Assembly (NCBI GenBank): GCA_947595415.1
Contig: CANQER010000018.1
Location: forward strand, 1-13,944
DNA: 13,944 nt
From: an uncultured Bacilli bacterium
GTDB taxonomy: Bacteria; Bacillota_I; Bacilli_A; RF39; UBA660
Reading direction: 5' to 3'
This document shows positions 6,121 through 12,785 of the stretch, one piece after another; the stretch's first letter is position 1; every line of letters starts with the position of its first letter. The position numbers and the translations under genes were made by a program. The notes beneath the pieces are model-generated. The model was not told the DNA's origin, searched no databases, and saw only the letters and a program-made list of their open reading frames with translations.

Positions 6121-7460
6121 CCTAATTTTCTTGTAGTATAATTGCTATTTGAATCTACTGAACTATCATCATAAACATCAAAATATTTTTTTAATTCTGG
6201 ATATTGTTCTATTGGTTCACTTGTAAATCCACTAGAACTCATACTTCCATTTTTTCTATATCCTGCTACAAATTCATAAATTCCACCTGACATATCATAT
6301 ATCCCTGTTATATTTCCAGTTGTACTTGCTTTTTTGCCTTTTTCTGTTTCATATGTATTTGTACAAGTATTTGTACTTGATGCTGATGCACTGTCTCCTG
6401 CTATCCCTGTTATCATATTTTCACAATTATTTATATATACTTCTTTTTCAGCTGCTTCTTTATATAATTCATTTCCATATTTTCCATATTTTGAATGATA
6501 CAAGTATGCCACTGCTCCCCATTCTGTATTTTTCATCATATGACTATCTAAGTTTCTGTCAAATTTATATAATAAATCAAAGAATTTTTGTACTTTTTGA
6601 CCTATCATACTATTTAAATTTGGTTTTACTGTTATATTATTTATATCTCCTGTTAATTCAAATTTTCCTACCCAAATTCCACTTACTCCCAATGTTGTAA
6701 ACGCTGGGTGCGTTAACCATTGCCCATTTTCTGTTCCATCATATATTTTATCATTAATATTTTGAAATTTTATTTCTATTTCTTTTTCTCTTTGTTCTAA
6801 ATTTGTTCTAGATGAATACAATTCATTATTAAATATTTTATATTTATATCTTGGAATCCATACAAAATAGGCTTTTATTTTTTCTTCTGGAATTGGTGTA
6901 GTATAATTATTGTAATCACTTTCTGTTGCACTATCTGTAAGCAATACTGCATTAGCCCATTCTTGATTATCATAGTTATACCATTCTTCTTCTGTATTAG
7001 CTTTGGTTACATTTCCCTCATTATCTATTTTTACTGGTACTAATCCATTTTTTATTACTGGTTCTGCTGGTTTAGTATCTTCTTCTATTTCTCCACAACT
7101 TCCTTTAGTTACTTCGATGCTTCCTTTTTCTCCACTTGCACAATATTCTCCATTACTTAGATTTTGTGCTACAACTTGTCCATCTTTATTTACTATCTTT
7201 CCACTTTCAAAATTATTATTCTTTAATTTTAAACTCTTAACATCTATACCACCTTCTGGTATCTCTGATAATCCATTTTCTACTAAATATAACTCTGCTG
7301 CATCTATCGCAAACTCTACACTTCTTTTATAGCTTTCCTCTTTTGCTTTTTCTATTACATTTATTACTATTGGTGTTGCAATTAGTGCTATTATTCCTAG
7401 TATTACTATTACTGCAAGTAACTCTATTAATGTAAATCCTTTCTTATTATTTCTCTTCAT
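5898..7460 (-). CDS. Type IV prepilin-like protein with C-terminal FGE/C-type-lectin-like domain
   Basis: A protein of 520 residues. Residues 4-30 are a class III (prepilin) signal: KKG/FTLIELL, with predicted cleavage between Gly8 and Phe9, Glu13 as the conserved +5 Glu, and a hydrophobic helix to ~34. A pilin-like helix and small head follow (to ~125), ending in two cysteines (107 and 122) placed like a pilin disulfide loop. The large C-terminal region (about 155-520) has landmarks of the formylglycine-generating-enzyme (SUMF1) type of C-type-lectin fold: FVWIPRYKY (199-207), NTEWGAVAYL (311-320), GIYDMSGGIYEFVAGY (386-401), GRGGIYGDTTRAGVFYF (483-499) and SRLVLSP (512-518). The catalytic cysteines of true FGE are absent at these motifs, so a binding or adhesin role is likelier than enzymatic (inference). 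Start: ATG 7460 has GGAGG 8 bases upstream; the TTG at 7475 overlaps that site and is rejected. The last ~200 bases differ sharply in composition (see separate entry). A paralogue lies at 12784-13944. Confidence 0.85.
   Translation of the reverse strand: MKRNNKKGFTLIELLAVIVILGIIALIATPIVINVIEKAKEESYKRSVEFAIDAAELYLVENGLSEIPEGGIDVKSLKLKNNNFESGKIVNKDGQVVAQNLSNGEYCASGEKGSIEVTKGSCGEIEEDTKPAEPVIKNGLVPVKIDNEGNVTKANTEEEWYNYDNQEWANAVLLTDSATESDYNNYTTPIPEEKIKAYFVWIPRYKYKIFNNELYSSRTNLEQREKEIEIKFQNINDKIYDGTENGQWLTHPAFTTLGVSGIWVGKFELTGDINNITVKPNLNSMIGQKVQKFFDLLYKFDRNLDSHMMKNTEWGAVAYLYHSKYGKYGNELYKEAAEKEVYINNCENMITGIAGDSASASSTNTCTNTYETEKGKKASTTGNITGIYDMSGGIYEFVAGYRKNGSMSSSGFTSEPIEQYPELKKYFDVYDDSSVDSNSNYTTRKLGDATGEMGPFGTINGGGISSWYGDNAGFVMANIPWFGRGGIYGDTTRAGVFYFIYSSGASSTNFTSRLVLSPSK
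6481..6550 (-). repeat. Direct repeat copy 1 (within pilin gene 1)
   Basis: This 70-base stretch matches 13331-13400 at 63 of 70 positions in the same orientation. It encodes the conserved NTEWGAVAYL-HSKYG core of both pilin/FGE-like proteins. It is the best-conserved DNA block I found between the paralogues; shorter similar blocks occur around 6280-6335 and 6930-6990. Confidence 0.75.
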
Positions 7461-7570
7461 ATTTAATACCTCCAATTCTTATTGTTCCCAACACTTCATT
7501 TTTTATACAAACACTATAAAAAGTCCTGTACATTTAAACACGACTCTATGAAATATCCTCTACTACATCG

Positions 7571-7624
7571 TTAATTAAAGCTTCTAAATGCCCCCCCCCA
7601 TTTGCTATTTGCTAACATATCCAT
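7571..7624 (-). CDS. Possible leader peptide spanning the G9 tract
   Basis: In the pilin leader a 17-codon frame runs ATG (7624) to TAA (7571-7573): MDMLANSKWGGAFRSFN. An AGG site lies 2 bases before the first ATG and 8 bases before the second ATG (7618), so the 15-residue form is the better start. The predicted transcription start is only about 17-23 bases upstream. The Trp-Gly-Gly-Ala codons are made by the run of nine G, so gain or loss of one G would put a TAG stop shortly after. It could be a leader peptide controlling the pilin gene or a chance frame. No homologue is known to me. Confidence 0.3.
   Translation of the reverse strand: MDMLANSKWGGAFRSFN
7591..7599 (-). repeat. Homopolymeric G9 tract in the pilin leader
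   Basis: Nine consecutive G on the minus strand (C9 on plus), about 130 bases upstream of the pilin ATG and about 40 bases downstream of the predicted start of transcription. In DNA of about 27% G+C a run this long is conspicuous. Such runs are classic slipped-strand hot spots in phase-variable surface genes. Confidence 0.9.
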
Positions 7625-7647
7625 TACCTACTTTCTTATACACTACT

Positions 7648-7676
7648 AATATACCATTAAATAACCATTTAATCAA
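7648..7676 (-). promoter_or_regulatory. Sigma-A promoter of the pilin gene
   Basis: On the minus strand there is a -35 TTGATT (7671-7676), a 17-base spacer and a -10 TATATT (7648-7653) preceded by TGG (extended -10). Predicted start near 7641, which gives a ~180-base leader with the short frame, the G9 run, and an AT-rich hairpin (7500-7522). Confidence 0.7.
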
Positions 7677-7699
7677 GTATATAATGTATTACTTTACAT

Positions 7700-7726
7700 A
7701 AAAAAGATGAAACTCAACTTTCATCT
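7700..7726 (-). terminator. Terminator overlapping the end of the RlmD-type gene
   Basis: On the minus strand the 8-bp stem AGATGAAA / TTTCATCT (7719-7726 with 7705-7712) has a 6-base loop and is followed by T5 (7701-7705). The 5' arm is coding and the TGA stop (7714-7716) lies in the loop, so the last codons of the gene are also part of the terminator. Confidence 0.8.
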
Positions 7727-8922
7727 ATCCTTTCTAATAAAACCACACTCTCAACATGATAAGTATAAGCAAACATATCAACAATATTAACACTAATAAT
7801 CCTATACCTATCCTTTAAAATACCTAAATCCCTAACCAAAGACATAGGATCACAAGAAACATAAACAATCTTCTTAGAATTTATCTTAAACAAATCATCA
7901 ATAACCCCTTTATTTAAACCACTCCTTGGAGGATCTACAATAACTAAATCATAATCATCAAACTCAATATTACCTAAAACATCCCCACATATAAACTTAA
8001 CATTACAAATATTATTAAGAGCCTTATTCTTATTCGCATCCCTTATAGAATCCTCATTAATCTCTATCCCAACTACACTCCTACAAAACCTTGACAAATA
8101 TAAACTAATCGTACCAGTCCCACAATACAAATCTAATACCTTCTCATCACCCTTTAAATCAGAAACCCTATAAATAAGATCATATAACTTAGAAGCCCCT
8201 AAAGTATTAACCTGAAAAAAAGAAGAAGGCGATATCATATATCTAATATTATCAATACTATCAATCAAATAATTACTACCATATATATTAGTATACTTAT
8301 AATTATCAAACAAAACAATCGAACTAACCTTATCCTTTAAAACATCCTTTAAAAACAAATTATTTTTATCAAGGATAACCATAACATCCCCAGTAGTAAA
8401 ACTAGCCCTTATCGTAATAGTTCCCCTATTTAAACTATAACCATTTATAATAGATACTATATCATTAATAACAGGTAAACTAATAAAACACTTATCAATA
8501 TTAATAATATCATTACTCTTTTTTTTATAAAAACCAATTTTTTGATCAACTTTAAAACTAACCTTATTTCTATAGTATAAATCATCACATCCAATAGATT
8601 CAACCTTTATATTCATACTTAAATACTTACTTAAAATATTCTCAACCTTATTTTTTTTAAAAAGTAGTTGTTTATCATATGTCATATGCATAATATCACA
8701 ACCACCACATACCCCAAAATAAGGACATATTGGTTTAACACGATCTTTACTTTCCTTAAAAATACTTATAAGTCTACCAATCATATAATTTTTTTTATCC
8801 TTTAAAACTTCAATATCTACTACTTCATCTTTTAAACAATTAGGTATAAAAATAACCTTACCATTTATTCTAGCTATCCCTAAACCTTGATGATTCAAAT
8901 CATTAATCAAAACTCTATCCAT
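7714..8922 (-). CDS. rlmD: 23S rRNA (uracil-5-)-methyltransferase, RlmD/RumA family
   Basis: A protein of 402 residues, in the family range. It transfers a methyl group from S-adenosylmethionine to C5 of a uridine in 23S rRNA (or of a tRNA in some relatives). Order: N-terminal TRAM-like RNA-binding domain (about 1-55), an iron-sulfur cysteine cluster CPYFGVCGGC with a further Cys near KCFIS, SFFQVN, the SAM-binding motif LYCGTGTISLYL, VDPPRSG, then SCDP with the nucleophilic Cys (~357) and HVES with the base Glu (~391). The Gram-positive paralogues RlmCD and TrmFO-independent methylases are close, so the exact target uridine is uncertain. Start: ATG 8922 has an AGGTGA site; the GTG at 8949 has none. 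Transcribed alone, divergent from the ger operon, with an extended -10 promoter and its own terminator. Confidence 0.88.
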   Translation of the reverse strand: MDRVLINDLNHQGLGIARINGKVIFIPNCLKDEVVDIEVLKDKKNYMIGRLISIFKESKDRVKPICPYFGVCGGCDIMHMTYDKQLLFKKNKVENILSKYLSMNIKVESIGCDDLYYRNKVSFKVDQKIGFYKKKSNDIINIDKCFISLPVINDIVSIINGYSLNRGTITIRASFTTGDVMVILDKNNLFLKDVLKDKVSSIVLFDNYKYTNIYGSNYLIDSIDNIRYMISPSSFFQVNTLGASKLYDLIYRVSDLKGDEKVLDLYCGTGTISLYLSRFCRSVVGIEINEDSIRDANKNKALNNICNVKFICGDVLGNIEFDDYDLVIVDPPRSGLNKGVIDDLFKINSKKIVYVSCDPMSLVRDLGILKDRYRIISVNIVDMFAYTYHVESVVLLERIDES

Positions 8923-8937
8923 TCTTTCACCTATATA

Positions 8938-8946
8938 ATTATAACA
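8938..8946 (-). promoter_or_regulatory. Extended -10 promoter of the RlmD-type gene
   Basis: On the minus strand TGTTATAAT gives a perfect -10 TATAAT (8938-8943) with an upstream TG. There is no good -35 at 16-18 bases. The leader would be very short (about 10 bases), just enough for the AGGTGA ribosome binding site. Confidence 0.55.
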
Positions 8947-9022
8947 CACATTTTAAATTTTAAATTCAAAATACATAAAATACCATTTTTAGTTAATAAT
9001 AAAAAAGTAAAGAAGGGATATA

Positions 9023-10489
9023 ATGCAAAAAATCGATAAAAAAGTAACTAAAGTAATTTCCTATATAAGAAAAATGAATGGAAATAGTTCAGACATAGTT
9101 GATCGTATCATAAAAATAGACAATAAAAAAGTAGCTTATGTATATCTAGAAAGTGTATGTAGTGAAGATAAAATAAGTGACTTTATTATGCGTAGTTTAA
9201 GTTATGATGCCAAATATAAAAAAAACAATTTGTTTGAAAATATTTTTGAATACTTAAAAAATACTTTATATAGTTCTAAATACAAAATAATTGATAACTA
9301 CGATGAACTATTTACTTTAATAGCTAGTGGTTTTACTTGTGTTTTTGTGGATGGATATGATAAAAGTATTGTCTTTGAAACTAAAGCTACTTTAGATAGA
9401 GGAGTATCTGAACCTACTAGTAATTCATCTATTATTGGACCTAAAGATAGTTTTACAGAAAACCACTTAATAAATCTAGGTTTAATAAGAAAAAGAATCA
9501 AAGACAAAAACCTTTATTTTGAAGATATGAAAATAGGTAGAAGAACTAAAACTAAAGTTACTATTGCTTATATCAATGATATAGCAATCAAAGATAAAGT
9601 AGCTGAAGTAAAAAACAAATTAAACGAAATTGATATTGATGGTATCTTAGATAGTGGTTATATAAAATCATTTTTAATCAAACAAAACCAATCAACTTTT
9701 CCTCGTATTATCGCAGCTGAAAGACCTGATTTAGTATGTGGAGCCTTATTAGAAGGAAAAATAGCTATTTTAGTAGAAAACTCACCTTATGTATTAGTAA
9801 TGCCAGCTATTTTAGTAAACTTTTTTCATAGTCCTGAAGATTACTACCAAAAATCAATCAATGCTTCCTTTACTAGATTTTTAAGATTTATCGCTTTTCT
9901 TTTAGCTGTTTTAGGTCCAGGAATATATATCGCTCTTACTACTTTTAACCAAGAACTAATCCCAGATCAACTATTAACCTCACTAGCTGTCCAGCGAAGT
10001 GGTGTTCCTTTTCCTACAGCTATAGAAATTATCATAATGATTGTTTCATTTGAAATTTTAAAGGAAAGTGATATTAGAACTCCTAACCCTTCTGGAACAG
10101 CTATTAGTATCGTTGGAGCTTTAATTTTAGGAGAAGCTGCTGTAAATGCAGGAATAGTTTCCCCAATAGTTATAATTGTAGTAGCTTTAACTTCAATTTG
10201 TTCTTTAGTTTTTAACGATATTGAATTTATAAGTGCTATTAGATGGTGGCGATTAGGATTTATGCTTTTTAGTGCTACTATTGGAATTGTTGGATTTATA
10301 GTTGTTTTACTACTATTTATGATTAAACTTTGTAGTATTGAAACCTTAGGAGTCTGTTATATAACACCATTTAGTCCTTTTTCCAAAGTTGGACTTCAAG
10401 ATAGTTTAATTATAAAACCTAGAAGAGATATGAAATATCGTCCATCATTTCTAACTAACAATATAAAAAGAATGGGGAAGAAAAAATGA
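9023..10489 (+). CDS. gerAA: Spore germination receptor subunit A (GerA family)
   Basis: A protein of 488 residues, typical of GerA A-subunits. With subunits B and C it forms the inner-membrane receptor of the spore that senses nutrients and starts germination. The N-terminal cytosolic part (1-270) includes the family motif SSIIGPKDSFTENHLINLGLIRKRIK (136-161, usually GPREGFTEN). The C-terminal part has about five membrane segments (286-306, 333-347, 358-379, 382-398, 411-437), with the highly conserved stretch around FPTAIEIIIMIVSFEILKE (330-348) and GEAAVNAGIVSP (370-381). ATG 9023 has a GAAGGGA site. It is first in a three-gene operon and overlaps the C-subunit gene by 4 bases (ATGA). Sporulation-specific promoter boxes were sought upstream but none was convincing. 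Confidence 0.93.
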   Translation: MQKIDKKVTKVISYIRKMNGNSSDIVDRIIKIDNKKVAYVYLESVCSEDKISDFIMRSLSYDAKYKKNNLFENIFEYLKNTLYSSKYKIIDNYDELFTLIASGFTCVFVDGYDKSIVFETKATLDRGVSEPTSNSSIIGPKDSFTENHLINLGLIRKRIKDKNLYFEDMKIGRRTKTKVTIAYINDIAIKDKVAEVKNKLNEIDIDGILDSGYIKSFLIKQNQSTFPRIIAAERPDLVCGALLEGKIAILVENSPYVLVMPAILVNFFHSPEDYYQKSINASFTRFLRFIAFLLAVLGPGIYIALTTFNQELIPDQLLTSLAVQRSGVPFPTAIEIIIMIVSFEILKESDIRTPNPSGTAISIVGALILGEAAVNAGIVSPIVIIVVALTSICSLVFNDIEFISAIRWWRLGFMLFSATIGIVGFIVVLLLFMIKLCSIETLGVCYITPFSPFSKVGLQDSLIIKPRRDMKYRPSFLTNNIKRMGKKK

Positions 10490-11676
10490 AATATAAAATA
10501 TTAATAAGTTTAATTTTAATGTTTTTATTAACTGGTTGTTGGAATTATCGTGAATTAAATGAAATTGCAGTCTGTACAGGTATAGCTATTGATAAAGATG
10601 ATAAAAACTATGTTGTAAGTGTTTTAATAGCTAATTCTAAAAAACCAGAAGTTAGTTCTAAAGAAGGAGAAGCTCAATCTTCTATTTATGTAGGTAGTGG
10701 CGAAACTATTACTTCTGCTTTAGAGATAATTGATACTAAAATACCTAAAGAGTTATATTTAGCTCACTTAGATACAGTTGTTATATCAAAAGATGTAGCT
10801 AAAGAAGGAGTATATAAAACTATTGATTTTCTCCTTCGCAATCCTAATTCAAGAAGACAATTTTATGTAGTTGTTTCAAAGGAAAAAAAAGCTAATGATA
10901 TTTTAAAAATACTATCTCCTTTAGAAAGTTTTCCATCTGAAAATATAGCTACTAACATTCAAAGTTCGCTACAAGTAGAATCTTCTATTATCGAAATTAA
11001 ATATAATGAGTATTTGAAAACTCTTTTAGAAGATGGGATTGAACCAGTATTAACTTCTGTTAGTGTTATTGGAAATACAACTGCTGGCGAAAAGATAGAA
11101 AATATTGAAGAAAGTGAAGCTGATACTTATATTAAACTTGATAATGCTGCTATTTTTAGGGATGATAAATTTATTAGTTTTGCGAGTACTAATGAGACGA
11201 TAGCTATTAATATGTTGACTAATCGTTCTAAGTATACTTCTCTTAATTTTAAATGTGGTAGTTCTTATTTTGTTATTCAAATAAGTTATATTAAAACTAA
11301 ACCTAAAGTTAAGGTTGTAGATGATAAAATTGAGTATACTTTTGATGTAGTTACTAATGCTTCAGTTGGGGAAGATAATTGTAATATGGATTTAACTAAT
11401 CCTAAAGTAATAGATAATCTTACGAATCAAACAGTTAGACAATTACATACTATTTTAAGTGAAAGTATTAATGCTTTTAAGTATGAATATAAAAGTGATG
11501 TTTTAGGATTAGGTCAAATTTTATATCGTAATAATCCTAAATATTTTAATCAAGTTAAAGATAAATGGGATAGTATTTACCCTAATGTTAAGGTTAATTT
11601 AAATATAAAGGTTAAACTTAAAACTAAAGGAGCTGCTGAAAATACAGTAAGGGGGTATTTAAGTGAAAAACAATAA
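10486..11676 (+). CDS. gerAC: Spore germination receptor lipoprotein subunit C (GerAC family)
   Basis: A protein of 396 residues. The N-terminus is a lipoprotein signal: a hydrophobic stretch then LLTGC with Cys18 as the lipidation site, followed by WNYRELNEIAVCTGIAID, the family's characteristic GCW-x-RELN start. The rest is a soluble extracytoplasmic protein anchored to the outer face of the spore inner membrane and is the C-subunit of the germinant receptor. ATG 10486 overlaps the A-subunit stop and has GGGG 8 bases upstream. The gene lies between A and B subunits, where the Bacillus subtilis gerA operon has A-B-C; this A-C-B order occurs in other sporeformers. It ends 14 bases inside the next gene, consistent with coupled translation. 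Confidence 0.92.
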   Translation: MKYKILISLILMFLLTGCWNYRELNEIAVCTGIAIDKDDKNYVVSVLIANSKKPEVSSKEGEAQSSIYVGSGETITSALEIIDTKIPKELYLAHLDTVVISKDVAKEGVYKTIDFLLRNPNSRRQFYVVVSKEKKANDILKILSPLESFPSENIATNIQSSLQVESSIIEIKYNEYLKTLLEDGIEPVLTSVSVIGNTTAGEKIENIEESEADTYIKLDNAAIFRDDKFISFASTNETIAINMLTNRSKYTSLNFKCGSSYFVIQISYIKTKPKVKVVDDKIEYTFDVVTNASVGEDNCNMDLTNPKVIDNLTNQTVRQLHTILSESINAFKYEYKSDVLGLGQILYRNNPKYFNQVKDKWDSIYPNVKVNLNIKVKLKTKGAAENTVRGYLSEKQ

Positions 11677-12775
11677 TTCATTATCTAATTTAGAAATTGG
11701 TTGTATTACTTTTTTTCTTACTAGGTGTAGTTATATAGGAGTTACTATATCTTTACTAGCATTTCTTCTTAAACAAGATGCTTGGATTGGTTTTTTAATG
11801 GGAATTATTATTGGTTTGATACCTTTAATTATGTATTTGTATATTATTAAATATAAACCTGATTTTAATATTTTTGAGATCATTGAAAGTTTATTTGGTA
11901 AGGTTATTGGTAAAATATTAATTGGGATAATTTTAGTTTTAATAGGTTATTATACTTTAATGGTTTTTGCGAATGTTTGTTATTTTATTGGATCGCAGTT
12001 TTTACATCAAACACCTATTATTGTAATTGCGATTGCTTTTATGATTCCTATTGTTTATGGGTTATTTAAAGGTATTAAAATTATAGGTAGGGTTTCAATT
12101 CTTCTATTTATAATTGCTATGATTTTGATTTTTCTTTTACTTATTGGTTTAATTCCAAGTGCTGATCTTAATAATATTAAACCTATATTTGAACATGGAT
12201 TTTTAAACAATATAAAGGATTGTTTAGTGTTTATTTTTTATAATGTTCTTCCTTTATTTGTTATTAGTGTTATCCCTAAGGATAAGAATAATAGTAAGAG
12301 TTTTAATAAGTATGTTATTATTTTTTACTTACTTTCTAGTTTTATTTCTCTTTCAACTTTGATTATTATTTTGACTGTTTTAGGACCTGATTTAGCTATT
12401 TTATATCAATATCCTGAATTTCATGTTTTAAAACAAGCTCAACTTATTGGTTTTTTGAATAGGTTGGAAAGTATTTTATCGATGCAGTGGTCGTTTAGTT
12501 TCTTTATTACGATTTCTGTTAATTTGTATTTTATTGTAACTGCTATAAAAAGAGAGGTTAAAAAAATTAATATTGAAAAACCTATTATTGTTTTACTTTG
12601 TTTGTTACTTGTGATTATAAATATTAATATTCTTAAGAATAATACTTTAGGTAATGAGATTTTACTTAAGTATTTACCTCCTTTTATGTTAGTGGGATTA
12701 CTTATTGTACCTTTTATTATATTTATAAAGATTGTTTTAAATAGTTACAAAGAAAAACATATATCTAAGAGTTGA
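11663..12775 (+). CDS. gerAB: Spore germination receptor permease-like subunit B (GerAB family)
   Basis: A protein of 370 residues with about ten hydrophobic segments, related to amino-acid/polyamine/organocation transporters. In the germinant receptor this subunit binds the nutrient germinant in the membrane. Family signs: the N-terminal SNLEIGCITFFLTRCSYIGVTI region, the loop PSADLNNIKPIFEHG after the fifth segment, and FHVLKQ...FLNRLESILSMQW in the eighth region. The start is GTG 11663, with a GGGGG site 7 bases upstream; no better ATG exists. It overlaps gerAC by 14 bases. It is the last gene of the operon, and its TGA stop (12773-12775) lies inside the terminator hairpin at 12751-12785. 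The identity of the germinant cannot be read from sequence. Confidence 0.92.
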   Translation: MKNNNSLSNLEIGCITFFLTRCSYIGVTISLLAFLLKQDAWIGFLMGIIIGLIPLIMYLYIIKYKPDFNIFEIIESLFGKVIGKILIGIILVLIGYYTLMVFANVCYFIGSQFLHQTPIIVIAIAFMIPIVYGLFKGIKIIGRVSILLFIIAMILIFLLLIGLIPSADLNNIKPIFEHGFLNNIKDCLVFIFYNVLPLFVISVIPKDKNNSKSFNKYVIIFYLLSSFISLSTLIIILTVLGPDLAILYQYPEFHVLKQAQLIGFLNRLESILSMQWSFSFFITISVNLYFIVTAIKREVKKINIEKPIIVLLCLLLVIININILKNNTLGNEILLKYLPPFMLVGLLIVPFIIFIKIVLNSYKEKHISKS

Positions 12776-12785
12776 TATATGTTTT
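12751..12785. terminator. Bidirectional terminator between convergent genes
   Basis: A perfect 12-bp stem AAAACATATATC / GATATATGTTTT (12754-12765 with 12774-12785) has an 8-base loop. T-runs stand on the 3' side in both directions (the minus-strand one reads TTTTTCTTT). It contains the gerAB stop codon and the first base pairs abut the stop codon of the converging pilin gene (12784-12786), so one structure serves both. Confidence 0.8.

Noticed and set aside
6320..6700. Open frame of 126 codons on the plus strand opposite the pilin gene
   Set aside because: It is antisense to a well-supported gene, very Leu/Tyr-rich and repetitive, with no ribosome site; it is a shadow of the minus-strand codons.
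7003..7332. Open frame of 109 codons on the plus strand opposite the pilin head
   Set aside because: Antisense to the prepilin region, with no ribosome binding site or recognisable domain.
7461..7700. Possible cyclic-di-GMP riboswitch in the pilin leader, as seen upstream of some clostridial pilin genes
   Set aside because: I found neither the conserved core sequences nor the paired stems of that riboswitch; only a weak AT hairpin (7500-7522) and the G9 run are present.
8923..9022. Forespore sigma-G-type promoter for the ger operon
   Set aside because: CATTTTA and CATAAAA strings occur, but none has a matching -35 element at 17-18 bases.
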